Origin: Mermis nigrescens
Lineage: Eukaryota > Nematoda > Enoplea > Mermithida > Mermithidae
NCBI GenBank assembly: GCA_036768485.1
Contig: JAVLUZ010000154.1
Location: 32,129,748-32,193,747 of the forward strand
Length of the DNA stretch: 64,000 nt
Direction: 5' to 3'
Each line of letters opens with the position of its first letter. Within the stretch, counting starts at the first letter, position 1. Positions 13,955 through 24,877 of the stretch are shown piece by piece. The notes under the pieces were generated by a model. It was not told the DNA's origin. It searched no databases and was given only the letters and a program-made list of their open reading frames with translations. The translations under genes were made by a program, and so were the position numbers.

Positions 13955-14150
13955 GATTTTCCGAACTTTGCAAGAAATTTTCCAAATTTTACAAAAAATT
14001 TCCCACACTTAACAGAAAATATTCCAAACTTAACAAAATTCCTATGCTTAAGCTTATAAAATTTATTCCAAACTTTACAAAAAATATTCCAGACTTTACA
14101 AAAAATATTCCACCCACAAAAAATATTCCAAACTTTACAAAAAAATTTGA
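13955..14150. repeat. Minisatellite, right arm
   Basis: Mirror of 12,010-12,240: degenerate 'ttccaaactttacaaaaaat' units. Confidence 0.8.
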
Positions 14151-14274
14151 AACTTTATAAATTCATAGATCAATACTGATGACATAGATGAAGTTATGTA
14201 TTCATCAATCACTTCTGTGTGGAGGTTTGCAAAGTAAAACCTAGCCTCAGGGCAAGAAAATTCCCTCCCCCTAG

Positions 14275-15033
14275 CAGTGTTTTTTTTGTACAAGGTCCGT
14301 TTGTACATGTACAAAGATGGTCCCCAAAAGTCTTTGTACATTTTGTACATGCAAAATTTTGTGTACTATAATATAGTACAGTAGCGATTTTAGTGTGGTA
14401 AAACAGGGTTTTCGATGTTTGGTAGTGTATTTTAGCTAATTTCTGGGTTTCTGACGCCAAAAATTACTAAAAATTCTCTGAAAACGGCGCGAAGCGCCGA
14501 AAAATGTTGACATTTTTCCATTATAAATGCAAATTCTGCCATTTTAAAGCTATATAGGACAAATAATTTATGAGTTCGGCGCGAAGCGCCAAAATTTTGG
14601 GAATTTTACACCTTTTTACAGTTATTGTCTTCCTAAATATCTTTGTACATTTTGTACATGCAAAATTTTGTGTACTATAATATAGTACAGTAGCGATTTT
14701 AGTGTGGTAAAAACAGAGTTCTTCGACTTTTCGTAGTGTGTTTTAGCTAATTTCTGGGTCTCTAAGGGCAAAAATCACTAAGAATCGTCTTAAAACGGCG
14801 CGAAGCGCCGAAAAATTTAGCATTTTTACTTATGCAAATGCACATTCTGCCATTATAAAGATAAATAGAACACACAATTACTCATTTCGGCGCGAAGCGC
14901 CGAAATTTTTTTGAATTTTAGACCTTTTTTTGCAATTTTTGTCTTCCCAAAAATCTTTGTACATGGACAAAGACGGTCCCCAAAAGTCTTTGTACATCGC
15001 CAAAAATCTTTGCCGAACACAAAAAAAACCGTG
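14275..15033. mobile_element. hAT MITE family D (759 bp), exact 8-bp target duplication
   Basis: Starts CAGTGTTTTTTTTGTAC and ends ACAAAAAAAACCGTG. The flanking duplication CCCCCTAG (14,267-14,274 and 15,034-15,041) is exact. The other palindrome arm preserves the empty site (near 11,893), proving insertion after palindrome formation. It contains four GGCGCGAAGCGCC hairpins (near 14,487, 14,578, 14,796 and 14,888) and the CTTTGTACATGTACAAAG-type palindrome near its end. Internally it is two tandem half-units of ~350 bp. Confidence 0.92.
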
Positions 15034-15073
15034 CCCCCTAGTTAAATAGCAGGCATAGATCGCCCTTTTCCAG

Positions 15074-15371
15074 GCGTGTTAATGCATTAAATGCTAAGAG
15101 TGATGATTTAATGGTGAAACCTCATATGCTTGCAGTTTTGGCAGATTTAGGATTCCGCATTAATCTTTGTAAATTTTATGAGCTGGTGAAAAGAAAATAC
15201 ATGTATGAAGTAGAACTGTTTCATGGATTAGTGTAAAAATTTTGCAATGTAACATTTTTGCTGTCTAAAAGCGAAAAATTAATCCTTACAGGTGCAAAAC
15301 AGGCGTATGAGTTGCACAGAGCATATAAAATAGTTTCAACAATGCGTGATAAATGCAGATTAGATACATAA
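15074..15371 (+). pseudogene. TBP-like C-terminal exon fragment with natural stop, right palindrome arm
   Basis: This is the mirror of the left-arm fragment, with the same acceptor (CCTTTTCCAG|GCG). It reads KPHMLAVLADLGFRINLCKF, then YEVELFHGLV followed by an in-frame TAA, then SKSEKLILTGAKQAYELHRA. Unlike the left arm it continues 14 further codons, YKIVSTMRDKCRLDT, to a stop at 15,369-15,371. The tail from the last helix to the stop has the same length as in TBP, which supports a true gene 3' end. The internal stop makes this copy a pseudogene. Together the two arms preserve one ancestral exon whose damage differs by arm. Confidence 0.6.
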
Positions 15372-15374
15372 TAT

Positions 15375-15665
15375 TTCAAACTTTACGAAATTTTTTCCAA
15401 ATTTAACAAAAAATATTCCAAACTTTACAAAAAATATTTCGAACTTTACAAAAAATATTCCAAATTTTACAAAAAATATTCCAAACTTTATAAAAAATAT
15501 TCCAAACTTTGCAGAAGTACTATGCTTAAGCATGTAAAATTTAGTTCAAATTTTACAAAAATTTCTTCAAACTTTACAAAAAATATTCCAAATTCTACAA
15601 GCAATATTCCAAACTTTACAAAAAATATTCCAAACTTTACAAAAAAATATTCCAAACTTCGCAAA
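15375..15665. repeat. Minisatellite, right arm
   Basis: Mirror of 11,370-11,620: many 'tattccaaactttacaaaaa' units, here starting just after the TBP-like stop codon. Confidence 0.85.
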
Positions 15666-15980
15666 TTTTTAGAACAGGTTTGTAAAGTTAACCCTAGCTT
15701 CAGTGCTTGAAAATTTCTATAACTTGAACAGCAGGCAAAGATTGCCCTTTTTCAGGCGTTTTCTGATAAACTTTGAGAAGCCCAAAATTGCATGATAATT
15801 AAATTTCAGCAATGTCCGCCTATACTGGTTGCTTATTTTTGGGCAAAAATAACCCTAATGGCATCATTAGACAAGTACTGGTAAAAAATCAAGCATTGTA
15901 AAGACAGTGTAAATAAAAAATCAGCATACTGTAGGTTGTGCGCTAGAATTTTGTACATAGCATACCTAAGTAAACCTAAC

Positions 15981-16244
15981 CACACCTGGGCGTGGGGGGG
16001 TTTGGGGGGGGTATGCACCCCCCCAGAAACCAAAATACCCCCCCCCAGAAATCAAAATACCCCCCAGAATTCAATGTTTGAAAATTTTTTTCGTTTTTTT
16101 CGCAATTTTTTGATGCCAATGGATAGTGCTTGATGAGAAACGTCGAAAAATGGTGTTTTTATCGCCATACCACCATTTTTAAGGCCATTTTTTGACCTTC
16201 AAAAAAATCTTGCACCCCCAGAATTTTCTTGCTGTCCACGTATG
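15981..16244 (+). mobile_element. MITE family Z (264 bp) with exact 8-bp duplication in the right arm
   Basis: Starts CACACCTGGGCGTGGGGG and ends GCTGTCCACGTATG. It is flanked by AACCTAAC on both sides (15,973-15,980 and 16,245-16,252). The uninterrupted site is visible in the left arm near 10,737-10,750, so the borders are certain. This defines the family for the other copies. Confidence 0.92.
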
Positions 16245-17843
16245 AACCTAACGTACTTTGGAAATTTGAGCCAAATCTGCCCTCCAGTTCTTGATATATA
16301 GTGCTATATGAGAAAGTGTAAAGTAAACTGGTGTACTGTAGGCTGCGCGCTGAAATTCCGTATATGGCATGCCTTGTCTATATACATCCTATCCTGACAA
16401 TCTGAACAAAATCACAGCATTGGTTTTTAAATATGGTGCTATATGAGGAAGTGTAACTAAAATCGGAATACTGTAGATCACATGCTGATAAGAATAAGAT
16501 GATACATGCAACATAAACCCAACCTACTATGAAAATTCTAACCCAATCCGCCCTCTAATTCTAAAGTTATAGTACTATTTGAGCAGGTGTAAAGTAAATC
16601 GGTGTACTGTAGGGTGCGCGCTAAAACTCTGTGCATAGCATGCATCGCCTATATACATCATGTCCTGAAAACCTGAACAAAATCCAAGCATTTGTTCTTG
16701 GAATATGATGCTATATGAAGAAGTGTAAACTAAAATCGGCATACTGTAGATTACATGCTGATAACAATAAGATAACCATGCAATACACACCCACCCTACT
16801 ATGAAAATTTCAGCCCAATCCGCCCTCTATTTCTAAAGTTATAGTACTATATGAGCAAGTGTAAAGTAAACTGGTATACTGTAGACTGCGCGCTGTGATT
16901 TTTAAAGTTTCCGATTGGAAAAATTTGACAACATGCTTACCAAAACTCGAGTCTATGAAATCTGTGCCTAAATGTAAAAGCTGTTTGAAAATTGTTGAGC
17001 ATTTTAACGGAATATAAATTGAAGGCAGATGTTTAGAAAGCGACATAAAATGCAGGCAAAAAAAGATTTGAATATCATTTCACATGAGATTTTGAGTTGC
17101 ATTGCAATGTTATGCACTCTAACCATCCTCTACATCATTCGCTTTATTAAAAATGATATTTTAAAGCACCATGCGGCAGTCAAAATAGCAATATAGTCAT
17201 TGCATATCTGAGCAAATGCGTCGATCATAAAAAATGCGCTTATTATAAATTCTAAACAAGCTGCCAACGCGCGATATTACTTGTCCTTTATAATCATGTT
17301 TCAGTCTATTATACATTGTTGCTTCGCCAGTCAGCAAAAAACGTCGATCATAAAAAATGCTTCGCCAAAGCTCGATATTACTTGTCTGTTCATTAGCGGT
17401 GGGCAGCCACCATTCTTTTTCCTATATGTATATTAAGTATGCGCCTCAGAATTATCAATTTAATGCTATTGTTGCTTCGCCAGTCAACAAAATGCGCTTA
17501 ATATAAATTCCACGCGCGATATAACCAGCTGCAAAAAATGCTTCGCCAATATTACGATATTACTTGTCTGTTCATTAGTGGTGGGCAGCCAACATTCTTT
17601 TTCCTATACGTATATTAAGTAGTACATAGGTATTTCATTCCTTGGCTTGCACTTCCCTGCCCCCCATGCCTCATCATTGCGCCCTGGGAGAAAAGCCAGG
17701 GCGCAAGCAGGGCGCGCCTCCGCCTATGCTATATAACACAGGAAAGGCTGCTTCTCTGCAATCGAGCGGGCGGGGCATATATAACACAAAACATAGCTGT
17801 ATAAACTTTGTGTTGCGGGCTAGGGACGCAGGCTATAATACTC

Positions 17844-19150
17844 CACAGAATCCGAAAGCCCCACAAAACTAAATTTTGGGTGTTTTTTGGTCTATCATAC
17901 CCTAGAATTAGGTTCCTAACAATATATATGGCTGACGCATGCTAAAATAAATAAAAGCCGTGTTGTCTTTTTGACGAAAATTCTGATCACAGAAAACAAC
18001 TCTCACTAACTTTCTTTTAGTTACACATCTTAGTAAAAACATTCGCAATTTCCCGAAGTTTTCCAATAAATGCGTAGAAAAGCTGCTGTTTAAAGCGTTT
18101 TTTGCTCAAAAGTATCAACATTTCGTTGTTTCGCACCATATACTCACATTTTGACCATATTTTGTTCAATCTACTCGTTTTTTAAGGTTTTACGCTCTAG
18201 GTTTCCGAAATCGTAATAGAATCTGAACCAATAAGAAAGTTAATTCCTGTTTTTTTAACTAGGTATCATAAAACCCGATTTTTCAGTTTTATGGAGACTT
18301 AACAAAAGTACTGATCTGGATGAATGAGATGACATATATAATATATTTATTATTATATTTCTAATATTTAAATTTATTTAAATTACATCAAACTACAACT
18401 ATTTATTGCAAAAAGGCAATATTTGAGAACAAAACAAAATACTAAAATTCTCGTCTCGTCTTAATTAATCATAACAAGGCAATCGAAATATCAATTTTAT
18501 GAAAAGGCGCTGTCTGATTACTTCAAATCATACATTTAAAAGGAGGGATGGGGGATTATCCACCCAACATACATACTTTACTCTGTACTTATTTACTTAC
18601 TTATTATTTAATCTCTTGCTTCTTACGAAATTTATTATCTTTTTTTCAGGGGCATATATGTATTCTAACTAAAAAACTGTAACAAATAAATATCTTAATA
18701 CCAGATCAAAATCCATAAAAGGGACCGACTTATTGTCAATTGAAGTTTAGATGCATACTTTGTTAATATATTGAGCACAGTCATACAGGATCAGAGCTTT
18801 CACCATCCAACCCCAAGAATTTTTTATTTTTTGGAAAAGCAATCGTAGAGAAGCATTTTTAGCGATTTTTGGCTAGCGTCAAATCTTCGTGCGCAATATG
18901 CCCATTTTTTACTACAACTTGTTGAATGTACTTATGTATTATTTTTATTTTTTACATAATGTACTCGATAATTATTTTAAGTAATTATTTTCATTTTTTT
19001 TGTTTTTATGTTATAGAAACAAGAGCATCCTCAGAAACGTCAGAAAAATGGTGTTTTCGACGCTAACCCATCCTCTTTGAGCCCGAAAATAGCATTCTAG
19101 GAGAAAAAAATTCCGGTATCACCCCCAGAATTGCAAACATGACAACAGAC
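17844..19150. other. Intron sequence with W-like relics; no gene seen
   Basis: AT-rich. Two blocks (about 18,040-18,230 and 18,800-19,100) resemble family W ('tttgagcaaaaa..atcaacatttcg', 'atcctcagaaacgtcagaaaaa'). I see no exon here. Confidence 0.45.
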
Positions 19151-19320
19151 CACGGTTTTTTTGTACTCGGCAAAGATTTTTCCCGATGTACAAAGACTAC
19201 TGTACCATATTATAGTACCCAAAAATGTACCCAAAAATTTGTGTGTACAAAATGCACAAAGACTTTTAGGGACCATCTTTGTACATGCACAAAAGAACCT
19301 TGTACAAAAAAAAAACACTG
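19151..19320 (-). mobile_element. hAT MITE family D, short copy beside a USP5 exon
   Basis: Starts CACGGTTTTTTTGTACTCG and ends TTGTACAAAAAAAAAACACTG. Flanks are CAACAGAC (19,143-19,150) and GAACAGAC (19,321-19,328), a 7/8 match. It ends 81 bp from the donor of the neighbouring exon. Confidence 0.85.
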
Positions 19321-19401
19321 GAACAGACCAAACAGAATGACGGAATTTTTATTTATTTTTGATATAAAATGCGTGAGCGCAAATTAGAGATTCATTTGAA
19401 C

Positions 19402-19693
19402 CTTTATGCTGGCAATGCCAAGTCTTCAAATCATTCAAAGGAGGCCCGCTATAGGGCAGCTGCGTTAAAGCGACATGCCTTGTCTTGATCAAGGCCGACC
19501 CATCCCATGTACCAGCTAAGGCTTCTAATTCTCGAAGTCTGTAAGCCGATTCAGCTTTTAATATATATCGAATCCGTGGGTCTAATTTATCCATGTCAGC
19601 CAGATCCTGAATTTCTATCGTGTTTTTTGAAGACTGATTTGGATAATCCGTGAATAAATACCATTTTTCGACGATCTCGTATTTTTTGTTGTC
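19402..19693 (-). CDS. USP5: USP5 exon linking the two UBP domains
   Basis: Opens after TTCTGCGTGCAG| with DNKKYEIVEKWYLFTDYP and closes LPYSGPPLNDLKTWHCQHK plus the first base of a Gly codon, at donor AAAG|GTTCAA. The start matches the 'EEKFELDEDVKIVILPDY' strand of animal USP5. The middle (ALAGTWDGSALIKTRHVALT) matches the conserved 'AWDGE..V.KHA..L' linker before the zinc finger. WHC supplies the first zinc ligand of the ZnF-UBP domain. The exon is 292 bp, and its entry phase 0 and exit phase 1 fit its neighbours. The next intron (11.2 kb) contains the giant palindrome, so the transcript must splice across it. Confidence 0.92.
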
Positions 19694-19898
19694 CTGCACG
19701 CAGAAATATGGTAATAGTGAAAAAAGAAATACCATTTTCTAGTGATCAAAATTTAGATCAAATATCATTATGCTTTGAAAATCGTAAGATTTTCATGAAG
19801 TAATTCTGCACCACATAACTATTGACATCAAATTATGAAGCGGTATGAAGAATAAATTTTAATTCAAAAATACTATTAAAAATACCTACTTAAAACTA

Positions 19899-19985
19899 GA
19901 GCTGCAGCGGGACCCGGCCCCTGGGCCGAGGCCCCGACCCCTGGCCGGGGCCAGGCTGGTCCCGACACCGGAGTCTAAAAATTTC
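19899..19985 (+). mobile_element. GC-rich hAT-like terminus in a USP5 intron
   Basis: Starts TAGAGCTGCAGCGGGACC and continues with GGCCCC/GGGGCC-rich text. This resembles the TAGAGCTATGC/TAGAGCTGTGC ends of the element at 56,481-57,297. A possible partner end (GACTGCAGCTCTAG) lies at 20,470-20,483, but the flanks do not show a convincing duplication. Confidence 0.5.
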
Positions 19986-20814
19986 AATATTGTTGTTGAA
20001 TGCACATTGTTGCATTGATTGATTGCGAAAATGATTGGAACTGATCTAGTTCCGTCAGTCACAATTTTATTTCGTTGCAGATGTCAACAAACTAAGGTAA
20101 TATTGAATTCTTCTAAGAGAATAAAACTAATGGCATTGATACATAATCAGTTCAACCAATGAAAACAACAAGTTTGCACCTAAGAACAAGCATTGTTGAA
20201 TCGTGTCGAGTTATAACTTTATCACAGCTGCATTTGCATAGTATTTACGGTCTGAGATCAGTCTGGTCGGGGTTTATCAAGTCTTTACGACCTAAAATAA
20301 TTTTAAAAATAAATAGAAAGGTTTGAAAAACGCAATAACAACATCAATTCTCAAGTTCTCGTCTCAATCATTTTCTCGTAAAAAGCCGTGACTCTTGTCC
20401 GTTTTTGACCTTAATCTTACCATATCTATCCAAGGAACTTCACCCTTTCCCCAAAAACCACAAGTGCATGACTGCAGCTCTAGTAAATAAGGAAGCTATT
20501 AACTTTACATCGCTGCACAAAATCGTAGTTGAAAATACACTGCCTCATGAAATTCTTAATTTCGTCGGTTCAACTTCAAGGGCATTCACTTGTTTAGTTA
20601 GAAAGATGGAAAAATGAGTGGAGTGAGTTCGAATGAAAACATAGACAAGTTATAAGTATTCACCATAAGACAGATCAAATTTTTCAAGCAAACATGATCT
20701 CAATTTGACTAGAGGTGATATGAATTGCATATTAACTATAATTATTTTTGTTATTTTTATGTGACTATCATCATTTTATTTTATTTTTTTCGGTCGAATC
20801 CATACAAGAGCATG

Positions 20815-21270
20815 GGGTTGACGAAGGGTATTACCACTTGACTTTGAAAAACTGATAGCTATACAGCCATTTTAGTCTAAAAACATTGCTATATATCCTT
20901 TTTTGGGCTAAGAAAATTACCTATATAGCTTTTTGGGCTCAGAAAACCAGCTATATAACATTTTTTGGACTCAGAAACATACCGTGTAAGCTCAAAATTG
21001 CAATATAGTTGTATTTCTGACTTTCAAAATGGTATATAGCTATTTTCTCGACTCCAAAAACAGCTGATTAGCTATTTTTAAGCCAAAAAGGCTATATAGC
21101 TGTGTTTGTGAGTGTGAAAAAGGCAACATAGCTAGTTTTCTGAGCCCAAAAAGGCTATATAGCTAACTTTCTGAGCCCAAAAGGACGACAGAGTCGTTTT
21201 CACGGAGCACTTAGCTATCTAACAATTTTCGGTTCTTAACTTCCCCCAATTATCTTGCGCACCTATGGTT
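20815..21270 (+). repeat. TATAGCT-rich dispersed repeat, second copy
   Basis: Longer relative of 7,583-7,880. About ten units read like 'ggctatatagct' spaced by 'gagcccaaaaa'. It lies in the first visible USP5 intron. Confidence 0.65.
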
Positions 21271-21690
21271 GAATCATAGATAAAAATTGAATTTAGATTC
21301 AAGACAATATATAGTTATTTATACTTGGCCTTCACATTCTCTGCAGTATCAGGCCTGACCGATATACCTAATCGCGTTTTTTCAAAGCATTTTCGTGGAC
21401 CATTTTGACTGCATTGTCTTGACTTTTTTACGACGAACATATTTTGATTATCAATCCGGCCAGAAAACCTTGATTTTTTTGGACCATTGTAACGAAATTT
21501 TGAGCGTTTTTTTCGAGTAAACAGGACAAAAAAAAGTGATTCAAATTATAACATAATTATTGCTTTTTTGTTGTAAATCACTTAGAAGATATTCTATAAG
21601 CTCAAAATAATCCGACAGTCAGTACCTACCAGCTTAACACCAATTATACAAATCTTTTAGATAAGCATTAGGTAAATTATGTAGGCTTAC

Positions 21691-22002
21691 TAAAGTCACG
21701 CCTCCTTCTAAACCAATAGCCAACTTCGTAATTTTTGCAACAGGTTGCCCATCAATTTTATCATTATTTTCTTTAGTCACACTCTGACTCTCCTCAGTAA
21801 TTAATAATCGCTTATGACGAACGTACTGCATCATTTTCTTACACGACGTAGCTTTTAAATGAATAGCTATATGTTCGTGACAAAAACTGTACTTGTGGTC
21901 AGCGCATACAAACAAACCATGGTTTCTTTCAGGACACGAGTAGCAAAAGACGCACTGATCTTTGTAGACCATGCATTCTTTATGCAGATTGCTGGCAGTC
22001 AT
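21691..22002 (-). CDS. USP5: USP5 N-terminal exon: variant UBP zinc-finger domain
   Basis: Reads ...MVYKDQCVFCYSCPERNHGL, then FVCADHKYSFCHEHIAIHLK, and near the end KITKLAIGLEGGVTL before donor ACTTTA|GTAAGC (phase 0, matching the next exon). It aligns with the N-terminal UBP-like domain of USP5 (the 'HKDECAFSF...GLYICM...FVERHF' segment and 'TRLAIGVEGGFDL'). That domain stabilises the catalytic core and does not bind the ubiquitin tail in human USP5. Two starts are possible. One is the ATG at 22,002, which has an in-frame stop just upstream. The other is splicing at CTGCCAG| (exon from 21,991), with about 25 further N-terminal residues on an unseen exon. This copy is richer in Cys and His than I recall for the human domain. 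Confidence 0.88.
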
Positions 22003-22214
22003 ACTTTTTTAAAAATCAGAAGATAATATGTGCTTCTCAAAGAGCGATTCAGTGAAGACGCTGCAATGTAACATACATAATGTAAGTAACACAAAGATCA
22101 ATTATTCAAGCGTAAACCAGTTAATTAACTTCAGAAAGAGCGAATAAATGACCAGACAATCAGTTTCACGTTTTAAATATAGTCAAAGATGTGCGCACAC
22201 GGTTTAAATAAGAG

Positions 22215-22345
22215 CTGCATCAGGTACCCCGAAACGTTTAGCATGCTTCCCAGCTAAAATTCTGGACCCGACCTGACTGTAGCCATAAGGTTGGACCCGA
22301 AACCGGCTTCATAATAGTGTCGGGTCCGGGTCCAAATGTATAATG
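22215..22345. mobile_element. GC-rich transposon end (GGGTCC repeats)
   Basis: Starts near 'agagctgcatcagg' and contains 'ggacccgacctg', 'gtcgggtccgggtcc'. Its composition and the start recall the hAT ends with hexamer repeats. No partner end was found. Confidence 0.4.
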
Positions 22346-22819
22346 CTACATGATACAATATCATTAAATTGAAACCTTTTGATAAACAAAAATGTATTAT
22401 GTAACTCAACATTCTATTTAACCAAACAAAGTATTAAAGACATCGATTTGTCATTAAAAATTATAAAATAAAATCTTCAATAATTTTTCAATACTATTTT
22501 CAATATTCCCAATACATTTCCAATGCACTTCGACTAGCATATACTCGTATATAGTTAAAAAATATAACCTTTTAGCGTAAAGTGATCTTTCTGCTAAATC
22601 CTCAGTAACAAATGATTTAATTCACAAGTTAACTTAATGCAAAACTAATTGCAGCTATTTATACTGTTAGTGACGTGATTTTTTTGCTATTATCGATTTA
22701 ATCAAAGCGGTAAGAAAGTTTTTCATCTTACATAAAGGACAGCATCCAAAGCACAGGGGTCTGATGGGGCAAAAAAGTGTGAGAAAAGGCAGGTACTGTT
22801 AATTCTATTCTGGAGAATT

Positions 22820-23000
22820 TCATAGGTGCACGGGGTCAGGGTCGACAGAGGGGGCTGAAGTCCCAAGTCAAAAACAGAAAATTTATTGTTCACGATTTTT
22901 TTGCTGCTTAAACGATCAAAATGGTCAAAATAGATTAAAAAAGGTTTTTCTTCGTGACAATATCACATTCAATCGAATTCTTGAACCATCAGCTAAATCA
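22820..23000 (-). repeat. Partial MITE family Q copy
   Basis: 'ataggtgcacggggtcaggg', 'gttcacgatttttt' and 'ttaaacgatcaaaatgg' correspond, inverted, to the right half of the element at 2,669-3,054. Confidence 0.6.
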
Positions 23001-23109
23001 CGAGCTGACTTGATTTCGCGTTCGCTAGACACAGATTTAATAGGTGGGCTGAGGTATTTTTTAAAAATTTTCACCTTCCGCAAAAAATTATTCACCCCCC
23101 AGAATTCAT

Positions 23110-23182
23110 ACTTTCACTAAATATATTTTTGGTTATAATAATATTCTCATGTTTAGAAGCTGATAATTTTTTATGTATTTAA
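23110..23182 (+). mobile_element. Non-LTR retrotransposon relic 1, left piece
   Basis: 'tttcactaaatatattttt', 'ggttataataatattct' and 'agctgataatttttt' match the better-preserved relic at 38.64-38.79 kb, with an internal deletion. A hAT element interrupts it at 23,183. Confidence 0.75.
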
Positions 23183-24869
23183 CAGTGATCGTACGGGGTC
23201 AGATTTTCACCCCGATCGGGGTCGGGGTCGGGGATGAAAAACCCCGCTTTTCGGGGTCGGGGTTGGATATTAAGAATTAACATTACATGATTACATACCA
23301 ATTTGAAAAGGATAAAAACGATACCTTCACTTGTTTGTAGAGCATACTAATAAAGCTGGTTATGTTCAACATTTTATTCACTAATCGCTCTCACTTTTTC
23401 GTATTCTTCCACAGTTTTTTCGAATGGTTTTCTATGGCGCACTGATTGTAGAGGAGCCAATGGCGCGAAGCGCCGAAAATTTTCGAAATTTTTCCGTTTT
23501 CATGTAGAATTTACGCCTTTTTATTGACAAATAGTTCGGAAATCATAAGTGGCGCAAAGCACCAAGAAATTCAGTCATATTTTACCGCCCCAAGACAATA
23601 ATCGGCGGTGCTAAGTGCAGGAAAATTTTGACGTTTTTACTCTTTAAACTCAATTTATACCGCTTAAATCATACAGAACAGATAAACTAATTGCGGCGCA
23701 AAGCGCCGACAATTTTTTAAAAATTCCTAATCCTTTTACCTTTTCTGTCCTCCTAAAAATCTCTTTGAACGTGTAGAACGAGATTGTACGGCTGGGGGTC
23801 TGGGGTGGCGCGCTCAAGCGCCCCAGCGAGGTCCAGAGCAGAACCCCGAAAATTTTGTAAAAAAGCACTCTAATTTTTAATTAGTAAAGTTAAAATTTTC
23901 GCAAATTGGCAAAATCTCGGTTCTGAATTAAGTTCAAAAAAACTTAAAATTGATGAACATCTACACTGCACAAAACTTCTGAGCTGAAATGCGTTTTTCG
24001 ACCTCTGCTAAGTATGTAGCGCAGCAACGGGTCGCAACCAATAAGTCATTGAAAGATGTATCAATGAGAATTTTGTTCTTACAATTTTCAGGCCCATTTG
24101 TGGCCTTCTTATTAATTAGTTCAGAAAACAGAAAATGCGCAAAACACAAGAAAATTTGGCCTTTCCTTTCATTAAAAATAGAATTATGTGTCCTTGTAAA
24201 GAAAGATAAACAAAGTAGAGAATAGACAAATTGGTACACAAACATTTTGCACTTTTACTATTATGTTCAACAAGCATGTGCAGTTTCATTTAATGAACTA
24301 ATAGTGTATTGAATCACTAAAGTGCTGCGAAGTGCTGGATTATTTTCACAGATTCAAGATTTTAAATTCATTGGATCTGTATAACAATAAATAATAATGA
24401 CTCGGCGCGAAGCGCTGAAAAATTTGACGTTTGTGCCTTTTTAAAGTCAATGTTCTGGACACATTGCGCCAGAAAAATCAACATAATTTCTGGAAAATTC
24501 CGGGGGCATGTGCCTCCATTCCCCCCGGTTATGCATATGATTCCGCAGTAATTTCGGCGCACTTCATAATGGAAAATATGCGAAAATGTATGTACGTCTT
24601 AAACACATGGCGACCAGGCGTACTTTTTATGAAATATCGCGAGTGTCGAGTTTAACATATTAATTTTGCTAGTGAATGAATCGTCCTTGTTCCGAATTCA
24701 TTTGCTATTTATACAATTCTTCTATGTACCAACAAATAAAATGCTATATTTCACCCCCGAAAAAAGTTTCAACCCCGACTCGAAAAATCATGCCCCCGGT
24801 CGGGGGTCGGGGTCGGGGTTTAGGCCGGGGTTTTTCGGGGTCGGGGTCGGGGTCCCCGTACGATCACTG
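23183..24869. mobile_element. Non-autonomous hAT element A (1,687 bp), exact 8-bp target duplication
   Basis: The terminal inverted repeat is CAGTGATCGTACGGGG at both ends. The flank GTATTTAA is duplicated exactly (23,175-23,182 and 24,870-24,877). Both ends carry GGGGTC/GACCCC arrays. The interior contains several ggcgcgaagcgcc-type hairpins (23,462; 23,692; 24,403) and no transposase. A second, truncated copy lies at 33,129-33,634. Confidence 0.95.
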
Positions 24870-24877
24870 GTATTTAA

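Larger units (their letters stand above)
9161..17843. mobile_element. Giant palindrome (8.7 kb) in a USP5 intron; foldback-like element carrying gene fragments
   Basis: The left arm (9,161-13,055) and right arm (13,143-17,843) are reverse complements around an 87-bp spacer. The ends read GAGTAGTATAGCCTGCGTCC and, inverted, GAGTATTATAGCCTGCGTCC. The arms differ in length for visible reasons. The right arm carries two later MITE insertions (14,275-15,033 and 15,981-16,244). The left arm has a ~300-bp direct duplication. CACAGAATTC (9,141-9,150) and CACAGAATCC (17,844-17,853) may be remnants of a target duplication, but on the left ten extra bases separate it from the inverted repeat. No transposase was recognised. 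It could be a foldback transposon, or a genomic inverted duplication of a gene-containing segment. Confidence 0.85.

Noticed and set aside
19899..20483. Complete hAT element with TAGAGCTGCAG ends
   Set aside because: Both ends resemble termini, but the flanking 8 bases do not match, so only the left end is reported.
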